The notes under the pieces are model-generated. The model searched no databases and was not told the DNA's origin. It worked only from the letters and a program-made list of their open reading frames with translations. From assembly GCA_041907145.1 (NCBI GenBank), contig JAYRHW010000062.1, positions 1 through 38,711 of the forward strand: DNA of 38,711 nt, read 5' to 3'. This DNA comes from JAFLCA01 sp041907145. Lineage in GTDB: Bacteria; Bdellovibrionota_C; UBA2361; JAFLCA01. Every line of letters starts with the position of its first letter. Positions within the stretch are counted from its first letter, which is position 1. Of the stretch, positions 1-7,610 are shown one piece after another. Position numbers and translations under genes: made by a program.

Positions 1-1
1 C

Positions 2-802
2 GACAATGACGCGGCTATTGTAGACGCGATTTTCAAGGCGGCAAAAACCCGGCAAATTACCTTGGTAGCGGCAAGTTGTCCGAACTACAGCGGCTCCTAC
101 CAACGCGATCCCAAATCAGGGGCTACACGTTGGGAATACAACTTCCAGCATTTGGGGAGTGATGTTGGCTTCGTGGCAGAACGCGGAATGGATTATGTGC
201 AGGCCTGGCATTCCGTGCTCTCTAGACACCTAGGTCGGGAGAATGTGACCTTCGTGCATTACGAGGGAACATTTGAAGTGGCGAAGGGGTTTAAAAGCAA
301 TACCGCAGACGGATCGGGCGATCTTTCCTATGAGGACGCGGTGGCACGTCTCGAAGCGAGCGGACTGGCAGTTCGCTCGATGTACGCCGAACGCTGCGGC
401 ATCGCCCTAGTCCCACAACTAACCAATCAGGTTATTCCCGATGCCGAGTTCCTTCATCGGAAGGAGGCGCGGGCCGCCGAGATTCGAACGATTCTTGAAG
501 ACGACCCTAAGTTGAAGGCGATTGCTGATTTTATCGTGCAGGGTCGGCTTGGGTTGTATTCCAAGTGGTTCCCCATAGGGGAAAATGAGAGGGATGAGGA
601 TTACATCCGGAGAATCGCAACAAGCGTCGTTCCGGAGAATATCGCGGAATATGAACTGCTTGGTGAAATCTTACAGGGCGCAGGACCTAATACCCTTGTT
701 CTGGCCTATGACAGCCCGATTATGGGCGAGGTCTATGCTTACCATAGATTGCCGGTAATATCGGGTCAGGGCGCATCTGCCTCTGGATATTTAGGGGCCT
801 AG
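2..802 (+). CDS. Unrecognised protein, 5' end cut by the window edge
   Basis: The reading frame is open from base 2, so the N-terminus lies outside the window; a TTG at 62 could serve as a start but there is no need for it because the upstream 20 codons read as normal protein. About 266 residues are visible. No signal peptide or membrane segment is seen. Notable segments are a hydrophobic strand ending in SCPNY (visible residues 25-29), a WEYNFQHLGSDVGF stretch, and near the C-terminus AEYELLGEIL followed by LVLAYDSPIMGEVYAY. The same ordered blocks occur in the 630-residue protein encoded at 1322-3214, so the two look like diverged relatives. The alternating strand and helix pattern suggests a Rossmann-like alpha/beta enzyme fold, but I cannot name the family or a reaction. 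It ends 19 bases before a convergent gene. Confidence 0.75.
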   Translation, partial: DNDAAIVDAIFKAAKTRQITLVAASCPNYSGSYQRDPKSGATRWEYNFQHLGSDVGFVAERGMDYVQAWHSVLSRHLGRENVTFVHYEGTFEVAKGFKSNTADGSGDLSYEDAVARLEASGLAVRSMYAERCGIALVPQLTNQVIPDAEFLHRKEARAAEIRTILEDDPKLKAIADFIVQGRLGLYSKWFPIGENERDEDYIRRIATSVVPENIAEYELLGEILQGAGPNTLVLAYDSPIMGEVYAYHRLPVISGQGASASGYLGA

Positions 803-821
803 GCGGTTGATCTAATTATAT

Positions 822-1304
822 TTATTCAGTGATGGGCTTAAGGCAATCTGCGTATGCTCTCGCAGCGCCAGAGAGCAAGGCAAGCAGGGACTTCTCTGTT
901 TCAATGTAGCCTGGCTTCAATCCTTGAATAGCGCCGTCTCCGGAATCCCGCAGGGTCTGGTTAGCCCGGTTGAGCGCAAGAAAACTGTGGCAAAGTTCTC
1001 CAAGAACAACAGCATGAGCGTGCTGTCGAGAATTCAAGCCAAGAATTTGCACCTGATCGTAATCGAGACTCAGCAGAAAGGCGGCGCCGATAAACTCATC
1101 GACGGTTCGAGTAAGCGGCAGCCTCAGGGACTCGGTTACGGCCTCCGCGGCACGCATAACACCGAACGAAGGATCCGAGTCACCGCGCCGCGCATCCAAG
1201 GCGGAGAGCAGCTGATTCGTTGCTGCGAGCGAGTCGGTTTTAACATCGACCTCCTGATTTTGACGTTCACGAAGGGCCGTAAGATCGTGCTCTGAAACTA
1301 CCAT
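822..1304 (-). CDS. Unrecognised 160-aa protein
   Basis: A soluble, probably all-helical protein with no signal peptide, membrane segment or motif that I recognise. The start ATG has GGAG about 10 bases upstream. It lies 17 bases downstream of the 630-residue gene on the same strand, so the two probably form an operon. A 123-residue open frame on the opposite strand (924-1295) is a shadow; the minus-strand frame is preferred because of its ribosome binding site, its operon position and its more protein-like composition (for example the segment ELCHSFLALNRANQ). Function unknown; a partner role for the upstream gene is only an inference from linkage. Confidence 0.6.
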   Translation of the reverse strand: MVVSEHDLTALRERQNQEVDVKTDSLAATNQLLSALDARRGDSDPSFGVMRAAEAVTESLRLPLTRTVDEFIGAAFLLSLDYDQVQILGLNSRQHAHAVVLGELCHSFLALNRANQTLRDSGDGAIQGLKPGYIETEKSLLALLSGAARAYADCLKPITE

Positions 1305-1321
1305 AGGACTACTCCGGTGAA

Positions 1322-3214
1322 TTAAGGGGCCGGGGTCAGGTCGACGACATCAGCTCCGGTATAGCCGCCGCGAATGCCCAGCATCGGAATACTCTTCTTG
1401 CCAAAGAGCTGCCACATATTAGCCGCATCTGCGTACATATGCATCACGTGCGGAGCCGCTGCCATAAGCTTGTGCATCGTGGCATACTCGGCGCCCTGCG
1501 CCGCTATCTTTCCGCGAAGATACCGTAATGCCTCAGAACGCTCTGGATCTCCAGTCGACAATCCGGCCTGCAGCGAGCGAATCACCTCTGCCTTATTGTC
1601 GAACGGCATCTGCGCAGCCAGTTTATCGAGGTACGGCGGAACCTGCTCCGTCTTCCACTCCAGCATTAGTTCGAGACGAAGCGCCAAGAGAGTATCGAGA
1701 GCGCGGCGGAATGCTTCTGCGGTTGTTCGCTCCTTCCCTTCGGTAAAGGTAGAAAGATCGGCCGTTGCAAATCGCAACAGTTCCTGGCGCTCAGTAGCAA
1801 CTCGCTCTTCAAAGTCCTTGATTCCCGAGTAGCCGGGATTAAATTCAGCAAAGGAGTCCGTGACTCGTCCTATCGTGATTCTTGCGATTTCGTGTCCATT
1901 TTCGCGATTCACGATCTTCATCTTGAGCTTGCCGACTGGATCGTCGAACGAAGCGGAATCGTCGAGCAGTTCAGCGCTCAGTTTAGATCCCAGATTTGCT
2001 TGGATACGCTGCTGGACGCTGACTGCCGACATACCCAGCCGTCGCAGGAATTCGTGCTCGTTAAAGCCCATCCCACAACGATTGGCGTTTTCCGGAGTAG
2101 CTTCGAAGTCGGCATAACCGATGCGAATGTTCGCAGGAGCAGCTGCTGCGCCCCTTGAAGAAAGGCTCTGCAACCTGTCGAGCAACGCGTTAACAACGGG
2201 TAGAGCTCGCTCCCCCGTCAATCCCGTGCCCGTGCCCAATCCATCCATGGTATAATGATAATTACCGCCAGGAAGCTTTTCGCGAGCGTAGTCAGGGCAG
2301 CAAAACAGAAAAACATTCGCTCCTGTCGGAGCTAAAAGGGCCTCATTCAACTTAACGACTGCTTTGCTGTCGGGCATTAACGTCTGCAAAGAGCGAAGTT
2401 GGTGAAGAGTATGATATGGCAGCGGGACGGCAGCTCGATCCACCTTTAGCCGCGCCGCCAGGCGATATTCAGCGGCGTCAAACATGGCATGCGCCAGCAA
2501 GGCCTGCTCATGCTGCTCATCCTGCATTATCGGGCCGGCATGCGAAAAATCACGAAAAAACTTGGTTAAGACCTCAGGTAGAGCCGTCTTGTCTAGGGCG
2601 TTTGCATATTCAGTCGAGAAGCTGCTCCAGGTTCGCTGCACTAGTTGGTCGCGGCGATCGTGCTCGAGCCAAATCTCTTGATGCTTGGTAATCCCAGTCT
2701 TCTCGACATAGAACTCTGCAAGCTCAGTCAGGGTGCCCCAAACGGCCTCAATTTTGGTCGTATCAACACCAAAAAGCCGTAGACCGGAAAAATCTCCAGA
2801 CCTTGCGCGATCGGTATGGGCATACCAAGCCACGGCAGTGAACACGCGGTCCAAGTCGGCGGAGAGGGTCAAGGGCGAGGAGTTACGATCGACGAAGGCC
2901 GAAACCCAGGAGCTTTGTTGGTTGATTCTGGTCAAGCGCGATGAGCGCACGGCCTCATTGGCTTCTGCTTCAGCGCGAGTCCGTTTTTCAACCCAAAAAT
3001 CGTTTGCGACGCCCGCCGCCCTGATATTTGCGGCTTCCACCTGTTCAGTAAAAGCTCCCGCTCGGTCAGTCGTCGAAAGCGCATTCAGGGAATCAGCTCT
3101 CGAAGATACTCCCCCGATAACATCGACAACTGGACAAGGTAATTGACTCGGATCAGGAGCTTTACTGCCCGCATTTGGGGCAAGATTTGATGATTGAATC
3201 GAATGTCCGTCCAC
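1322..3214 (-). CDS. Unrecognised 630-aa protein, relative of the gene at 2-802
   Basis: A large soluble protein without signal peptide or membrane segments. The N-terminal half (about residues 1-280) is helix-rich and polar. The C-terminal half carries blocks that line up in order with the truncated protein at the left edge: VFLFCCPDY (301-309) against a strand ending SCPNY, a GxGLTGER stretch (329-336) against VGFVAER, IGYADFEAT (365-373) against VHYEGTFEV, AEYATMHKLM (575-584) against AEYELLGEIL, and a closing IPMLGIRGG (609-617) against LPVISGQG. Cys305/Cys306 with Asp308-Tyr309 is a conspicuous motif, but no catalytic assignment can be made. The family is unknown to me. It heads a probable two-gene operon with the 160-residue gene. 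A possible promoter lies at 3431-3459, about 217 bases upstream. Confidence 0.75.
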   Translation of the reverse strand: MDGHSIQSSNLAPNAGSKAPDPSQLPCPVVDVIGGVSSRADSLNALSTTDRAGAFTEQVEAANIRAAGVANDFWVEKRTRAEAEANEAVRSSRLTRINQQSSWVSAFVDRNSSPLTLSADLDRVFTAVAWYAHTDRARSGDFSGLRLFGVDTTKIEAVWGTLTELAEFYVEKTGITKHQEIWLEHDRRDQLVQRTWSSFSTEYANALDKTALPEVLTKFFRDFSHAGPIMQDEQHEQALLAHAMFDAAEYRLAARLKVDRAAVPLPYHTLHQLRSLQTLMPDSKAVVKLNEALLAPTGANVFLFCCPDYAREKLPGGNYHYTMDGLGTGTGLTGERALPVVNALLDRLQSLSSRGAAAAPANIRIGYADFEATPENANRCGMGFNEHEFLRRLGMSAVSVQQRIQANLGSKLSAELLDDSASFDDPVGKLKMKIVNRENGHEIARITIGRVTDSFAEFNPGYSGIKDFEERVATERQELLRFATADLSTFTEGKERTTAEAFRRALDTLLALRLELMLEWKTEQVPPYLDKLAAQMPFDNKAEVIRSLQAGLSTGDPERSEALRYLRGKIAAQGAEYATMHKLMAAAPHVMHMYADAANMWQLFGKKSIPMLGIRGGYTGADVVDLTPAP

Positions 3215-3430
3215 TGACTAAAAGGCTCCTTACACCTCAACTCTGCGCACTAAGAGACCAGAGCTCCCCTGCCATGGTTGCACAAAAGTTTTGCTCTACG
3301 GATAGCCCGCCGCCCAAAATGCTCCCTACGAAGTCGCGCATGACTGTTCGAGTAACTATGAAGGGGTCGACCCAGAGGCGGGCGCGAGATAGCTAGAAAG
3401 AACAAGGACAGAAAAGTCCCGTAAGCCCAT

Positions 3431-3459
3431 AAAATAATAGGGTTTTGGGTCTTAGTCAA
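3431..3459 (-). promoter_or_regulatory. Possible sigma70-type promoter
   Basis: On the minus strand TTGACT (3454-3459) is followed after 17 bases by TATTTT (3431-3436). The -35 box matches the consensus at five of six positions and the -10 box at four. It points towards the 630-residue gene. A prediction by eye only. Confidence 0.3.
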
Positions 3460-3502
3460 GGAAGCAAGGACTGCGTGAGACTATCGAACCATCAACTTAC
3501 TT

Positions 3503-3518
3503 CTGCCTTTTTAGGCAG
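3503..3518 (-). terminator. Small hairpin after the M23-type gene
   Basis: CTGCCT-TTTT-AGGCAG is a perfect 6-bp stem with a 4-base loop, 27 bases past the stop codon of the M23-type gene on the minus strand. It lacks a clear downstream U tract in that direction, so terminator function is uncertain. Confidence 0.3.
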
Positions 3519-3544
3519 TTAGCCCAGCCAATAAGAAGCAGAAC

Positions 3545-4294
3545 TTAGAGAGGGGGCGAGATCGATCGGCCTTCCTGTACCACCCCGGATTGCAGTCCCA
3601 GTACCAGCTCGGGATTAGGACACAGGGCCAGATAGTAGTCCCGCTGTGATTTCACGCAAACGGCGGGGAAATCTCCCTGCATACCCAGCATGTCGAGCAT
3701 GAGCTGAAAGTGCACATGCGGAGGCCAATCTCCGTTGCGAGGGGGCGCTCCAACAGCGGCAATATGAGTTCCTGCCTCAAAGTGCTGCCCCGGCTGTTTG
3801 CCTCTCAAGGAATCGACAGAAAGATGCCCATAGAGAGAATAGAACGGAGCGCCGTCCACCTCGTGCTCGAAAATGAGCGTAGGTCCATAGTCACCGAAGC
3901 GATTATTGTCCTGCAGACTATGAATGTGGCCCGCAATCGGCAAGATGACTGGAGTGCCGGGCTTGGCCCAAAGATCGACGCCGATATGAATCGTTCTCGG
4001 CTCACCCTGAACCGCAAAAAAGTCGGCGCGCTGATACCAGGCACGGTCCTCGTTATAGCCCCCGAATCCGACTTGGGCTCCATGCGAGGATATTTCACGA
4101 AAAATATAATCAGTCAGCGCCGTCGTATCCACAATGCCCAGTGCCTGGAGACCGGTGTTGTTCCTCGACAAATCCAAAGCCACGTAGTTCCCTCCCTGCC
4201 GTGGGATTGGAAACAGACTCGGGAAACTGGGTTGGCGCTCCGCCAACCACTGCACCACGCGCTCGCGGCGCTCAGGATCTATCTCGTAGGACAT
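3545..4294 (-). CDS. Stand-alone M23-type (lysostaphin-like) metallopeptidase domain protein
   Basis: The zinc-site pattern of the M23 family is present: HIGVDLWA with His103 and Asp107, YGHL (155-158), and HVHF with His193/His195. The order and wording (a GDYGPTLIFEH-like strand, YGHLS, a WPPHVHFQ block, a late CPNPELVLG) resemble the M23-like middle domain that in some bacteria is fused between an aminoglycoside phosphotransferase-like domain and a class III aminotransferase. Here it stands alone at 249 residues with a 100-residue N-terminal part and no signal peptide, so a cytoplasmic or non-peptidoglycan role is possible. The start is ATG at 4294, chosen because GGAGGT lies 9 bases upstream; an in-frame ATG at 4354 would overlap the upstream gene far more. 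The gene overlaps the end of the GNAT gene by 16 bases, implying translational coupling. Confidence 0.85.
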   Translation of the reverse strand: MSYEIDPERRERVVQWLAERQPSFPSLFPIPRQGGNYVALDLSRNNTGLQALGIVDTTALTDYIFREISSHGAQVGFGGYNEDRAWYQRADFFAVQGEPRTIHIGVDLWAKPGTPVILPIAGHIHSLQDNNRFGDYGPTLIFEHEVDGAPFYSLYGHLSVDSLRGKQPGQHFEAGTHIAAVGAPPRNGDWPPHVHFQLMLDMLGMQGDFPAVCVKSQRDYYLALCPNPELVLGLQSGVVQEGRSISPPL

Positions 4295-5295
4295 GGGATA
4301 TCTACCTCCAAAAAAGTCTCCCCAGGGATTTCCTGAAAATGATGCTTGTCCCAAAAGCGATAGGCAACATCGTTGCCTGGGGTAACCATCAAGTGAATAC
4401 GCTTGACACCTTCTGCGGCGAACTCACGGATCACTTCGGTGGCCATAAATCCCCCAAGCCCGTGCTTGCGGCAGCCTTCGGCCACCCAGGTATGATTTAT
4501 CGTGCCGCGAATTCCATTATGGCCGCCGATAATGGCACCCAAGATATGATCATTTTCATCGTAAGCGATTCGGCAAATCTGCCCACACGGACGCTCGGCC
4601 CATGATCGCAGCAGTGCCGTCTCCCACTCCTGAAAGGCAAGCTCCTTTACTCCTGCAATACGAGCGATAAGGCGATCGATGTCCGCCACTGATGCGTCGC
4701 GAAAAGTCACTCCCTCAGGAACCGGGAGAGGATTCAGTGCGGGATCTTCGGGACTAATCAGGTCTCGCTGCATGAAACGCTCTCCGATCTGCGGTGCAAA
4801 TCCCAGGCGATCGAGATATGCGCGAGCATCGCGGTTGTCATCATTTACAAACACGTGCACACGGTAGACGCCGGCATTCGCAAATTCATTCAGCATGCCC
4901 TCGGCCAATTGTCGGCCGATTCCCATATCTCGCGAGCCGGGTTCTACGAGTAAATAATGCAGCACACCGCGCACTCCGTGTACGCCGCCCACAGCCATTC
5001 CCACTACTTGCCCGCCAACAGTCGCCACCAACACCGGAGAAGACCCCTCGGCGATGGAGCGCGCCAGCTTCTCGGCTTCCCACTGGGGTGAAAAGCTAAG
5101 CTCGGGATGGGCGGAGAGCCTGGTCACGAGCGATTCATAGTCGGCAGGCTGCGCCCGCCTAAGCTCAACCACGCGACGAGGCGTCTGCTCGATATCAATA
5201 TGAGGCAGCGTAAAGGCTTCAGCACCGGCTGCCTCCCTGAGCAAATTAGTCCAAGGGGCTTGGTTGCCAACTTCAGCGGTTACTTCGGGTACCAT
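4279..5295 (-). CDS. Tandem GNAT-fold N-acetyltransferase
   Basis: Two GNAT domains in one chain, about residues 43-178 and 196-333. Domain one has the acetyl-CoA pyrophosphate-binding signature VEPGSRDMGIGRQL (R/Q-x-x-G-x-G, 117-130), preceded by the usual strand and followed by the beta-strand with YRVHVFV. Domain two has VAEGCRKHGLGGFM in the same position and a later YRFWDKHHF, the typical Tyr-containing helix. These enzymes move an acetyl group from acetyl-CoA to an amine; the substrate cannot be read from sequence. The two domains resemble each other and probably arose by duplication. The ATG at 5295 has no strong ribosome binding site. It is first in a two-gene unit with the M23-type protein, which suggests a shared small-molecule or cell-wall substrate (inference). 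Divergent from the ACT-domain gene. Confidence 0.88.
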   Translation of the reverse strand: MVPEVTAEVGNQAPWTNLLREAAGAEAFTLPHIDIEQTPRRVVELRRAQPADYESLVTRLSAHPELSFSPQWEAEKLARSIAEGSSPVLVATVGGQVVGMAVGGVHGVRGVLHYLLVEPGSRDMGIGRQLAEGMLNEFANAGVYRVHVFVNDDNRDARAYLDRLGFAPQIGERFMQRDLISPEDPALNPLPVPEGVTFRDASVADIDRLIARIAGVKELAFQEWETALLRSWAERPCGQICRIAYDENDHILGAIIGGHNGIRGTINHTWVAEGCRKHGLGGFMATEVIREFAAEGVKRIHLMVTPGNDVAYRFWDKHHFQEIPGETFLEVDIPCPTR

Positions 5296-5397
5296 CGTTA
5301 AACCAACAAAAATAAATTCCTACGTGTGAAGGTTGTATGCTGGGGCGGCTCTACGGGCAAAAAAATCAAAGAAAAAGTATGAAATTTTATCCTTTAT

Positions 5398-5411
5398 GTT
5401 ATATTTATAAC
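5398..5411. promoter_or_regulatory. AT-rich palindrome in a divergent promoter region
   Basis: GTTATA-TT-TATAAC is a perfect inverted repeat 19 bases upstream of the GTG of the ACT-domain gene, in an AT-rich patch of the 135-base divergent intergenic region. It could overlap a -10 box (TATATT) and act as an operator. Not tested. Confidence 0.3.
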
Positions 5412-5430
5412 ACTAGAACAAAGAGGACCT

Positions 5431-6099
5431 GTGAAAACGCTATCAACAGCGCTCGATGAAATCCTTCTGAGCAGTCCTGAGCTGCGGTATGGCTTCAGCA
5501 ATGGGCTCTTCAATTTGTCCCAGCTGGCGCGCTTCGTTAAGCCTCTGGTCGAGGCACGCACCAAAAAGGAGATCCGAGAGAGCTCCCTCGTCATGGCACT
5601 TTCCAGACGAGCGAGGAAAGAGGGCAAGGCTAGGCGCAACGCTGGGTCGGCGCATTACCAGGTCGAACACCTATCGGTGCTTTCGGGCCTCACGGTGATG
5701 ACACTTTACCGGACTGAAGAAAACCACCGCGCGACAGAGCTCATCTATTCAAAGCTAAATCGAGTCGGTTCTTACCTCACGCTCAGTGAAGGCAGCTCCG
5801 AGATTACCCTTATCTTTGACTCTCAGCATCGCTCATTGGTGTCGAGCATACTTCCGCATAAGCCGAAACTCGTGCGCGACGAAGTAGCCTCGCTCAGCGT
5901 GAGGTTTCATCCCAGGTACATCGAGGTCCCCGGCTTCCTGCACAAAATCCTCGAGCAAATCGCATTGCAGGGAATTAACCTTATAGAACTGGCGTCAACG
6001 GCGACCGAGTTGATCGTCTATATTCGCGAAACCGACATTCGACTAGCGTTCGACACCATACTGCGAGGATTCGTCGAAAAGGATAGGAATCGGGGTTAA
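5431..6099 (+). CDS. Orphan ACT-type regulatory protein
   Basis: A 222-residue soluble protein. Residues about 160-215 (VRFHPRYIEVPGFLHKIL onwards, then a QGINLIELAST strand) follow the ACT pattern: strand, PG-x-L turn, helix, GIN, strand. A weaker repeat at about 78-155 may be the partner ACT domain, as in the tandem ACT domains of aspartokinase, but there is no kinase or other catalytic domain. Residues 1-75 are basic and helical. ACT domains usually bind amino acids and control an attached enzyme, so a stand-alone copy may be a sensor or a degenerate regulatory subunit. The start is GTG, with AGAGGA 4 bases upstream. It lies 35 bases before the HTTM gene on the same strand and may be co-transcribed with it. 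The ACT assignment is pattern-based and moderately sure. Confidence 0.65.
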   Translation: MKTLSTALDEILLSSPELRYGFSNGLFNLSQLARFVKPLVEARTKKEIRESSLVMALSRRARKEGKARRNAGSAHYQVEHLSVLSGLTVMTLYRTEENHRATELIYSKLNRVGSYLTLSEGSSEITLIFDSQHRSLVSSILPHKPKLVRDEVASLSVRFHPRYIEVPGFLHKILEQIALQGINLIELASTATELIVYIRETDIRLAFDTILRGFVEKDRNRG

Positions 6100-6134
6100 G
6101 GCACCCCTCGCCCGAGCCGGGCATACGGGATACA

Positions 6135-7610
6135 TTGGCAGCGAGGGGCATATTGAAAAGTAAGTCAAAATTTCTCTCATCAATCTTCGGAGCCGATACC
6201 CGCTCCCTGGCAATCCTGCGCATGGGGTTGGGCGCACTGGTGCTCGTGCACTCGCTGCTTCGACTGCGCTTCAGGGAAGCTTTTTACAGCAATTCGGGAG
6301 TTCTTCCTTGCTCCGCGCTTTCCGAATCCACCTCGCTGGGGCTTCCCTATAATCTATACTGCGACGTGAGTTCCGATTTTCATTCGGCGCTCCTCCTGCT
6401 TACCGCTTTAGCCGGCCTCTGGTTGATGGTCGGATACTGGACGCGCTTCGCGAACGCTCTAAGTTGGTATCTAGTCGTATGCCTCCAGGTACGCAACCCG
6501 TTGGCGATTCAAGGTGGAGACCTCCTCCTGCGGGTAATGCTCTTTTGGAGCATGTTTTTGCCCCTTGGGGAACAATGGTCGTTTGACGCTCGGCAGAGGG
6601 GTTTACGGCAAACGAGGCCATCCCGAATAGCGCTGAACGTCGGAACCATTGCTTTCGGCCTTCAGATCGTCTTCGTATATGTCTTCACCGTGGCTCTAAA
6701 GCTGCAAGGCGACTCATGGGTTCAGGGCTCTGCGCTCTACTACGCGCTCAGCATCGACCAACTAGTCACCCCTTTTGGGCATAGTCTGCTCCAGCACCAA
6801 AACCTCCTGGCTCAAGTCACCCCGCTGGTGCTGCTGGTCGAGGCAGCGCTTCCGCTAATGCTCTATATTCCGATTCATACCTGGGTTTTCCGCTTGGTAG
6901 CGGTGCTGGGCTTTGTTGCCATGCATGTCAGCTTTCTTATCTGCTTAAATTTGGGTCCCTTTCCTTGGACGAACTTAGTTTCCTTCCTATTCTTCATTCC
7001 GACGCAGATTTGGAATCGCCTACTGGGCTCCGAGCTGGGCGTCATTCACTCTGAACTTCCAGCGAAATCAGCGCGACGACCGCCTCTGGAGACTCTCTGG
7101 CAGGTCGTCGCAGTCCCCCTGCTCCTTGCGGTGTTCCAGTGGAACCTCTCAACATTGCACCGAACGAGCGCGGTTCCACCTCTAACGGACATTCTCGTGA
7201 GCGCCTCCCGACTGGATCAAAATTGGGATATGTTCGCCCCCGATCCCCAACGGGACGACGGCTGGTACATCTTCAGCGCTACGCTGCGAGATGGCTCGCA
7301 GCGAGACATATTCCCCGGAGTTGCAGACCTTGAGTCAAGCGCAGCGCTGACCACTCAGCGTCCCGGTGACCTCTCCTTACGATATCCAGGCGAACGCTGG
7401 AGAAAGTATCTAATCAACCTCTGGACCCTGCAGGACAGAGAGAAGTATCGGCTGCTTGCTGAATACCTGTGCCGAAACTGGAACAATCACGGAGACGATT
7501 CTCAGGCGCTCATGAGCATAGAGCTGGTGTACATGCTAGAACGCACTCCTCCTCCCGGTGAGGTGACGCCTATCCAAAGAATTTCGCTGTATCAACAGCA
7601 GTGCAGTTAG
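6135..7610 (+). CDS. HTTM (vitamin K-dependent gamma-carboxylase-like) membrane protein
   Basis: A polytopic protein of up to 491 residues. The opening DTRSLAILRMGLGALVLV and the following helices, the GYWTRFANALSWYLVV segment and the motif around QGGDLLLRVMLFW are typical of the HTTM domain family related to vitamin K-dependent gamma-carboxylase; about eight membrane segments lie in residues 20-330. A C-terminal soluble part of about 150 residues contains DQNWDMFAPDPQRDDGWY, a block common in bacterial HTTM proteins. Bacterial members have no settled function, and carboxylation should not be assumed. The annotated start is TTG at 6135; TTG at 6153 is 4 bases behind GAGGGG and may be the true start. 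Its TAG shares the tetranucleotide TTAG with the stop of the convergent nuoN. Confidence 0.8.
   Translation: MAARGILKSKSKFLSSIFGADTRSLAILRMGLGALVLVHSLLRLRFREAFYSNSGVLPCSALSESTSLGLPYNLYCDVSSDFHSALLLLTALAGLWLMVGYWTRFANALSWYLVVCLQVRNPLAIQGGDLLLRVMLFWSMFLPLGEQWSFDARQRGLRQTRPSRIALNVGTIAFGLQIVFVYVFTVALKLQGDSWVQGSALYYALSIDQLVTPFGHSLLQHQNLLAQVTPLVLLVEAALPLMLYIPIHTWVFRLVAVLGFVAMHVSFLICLNLGPFPWTNLVSFLFFIPTQIWNRLLGSELGVIHSELPAKSARRPPLETLWQVVAVPLLLAVFQWNLSTLHRTSAVPPLTDILVSASRLDQNWDMFAPDPQRDDGWYIFSATLRDGSQRDIFPGVADLESSAALTTQRPGDLSLRYPGERWRKYLINLWTLQDREKYRLLAEYLCRNWNNHGDDSQALMSIELVYMLERTPPPGEVTPIQRISLYQQQCS

Larger units (their letters stand above)
3215..3544. other. Intergenic region without a convincing gene
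   Basis: This 330-base stretch separates two minus-strand genes. Short frames on both strands (3175-3396 plus, 3250-3459 minus) lack a ribosome binding site and protein-like composition. It contains a possible minus-strand promoter at 3431-3459 and a small hairpin at 3503-3518; nothing else is recognised. Confidence 0.6.

Noticed and set aside
924..1295. 123-codon plus-strand frame
   Set aside because: Antisense to the 160-residue gene; the minus-strand frame has a ribosome binding site and operon position.
3175..3459. Short frames on both strands between the 630-residue and M23-type genes
   Set aside because: No ribosome binding site, no plausible protein pattern, and one overlaps the start of a real gene.
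3710..4336. 208-codon plus-strand frame
   Set aside because: Antisense to the M23-type gene, whose zinc-site motifs are unmistakable; composition rich in Arg and Ser as in shadow frames.
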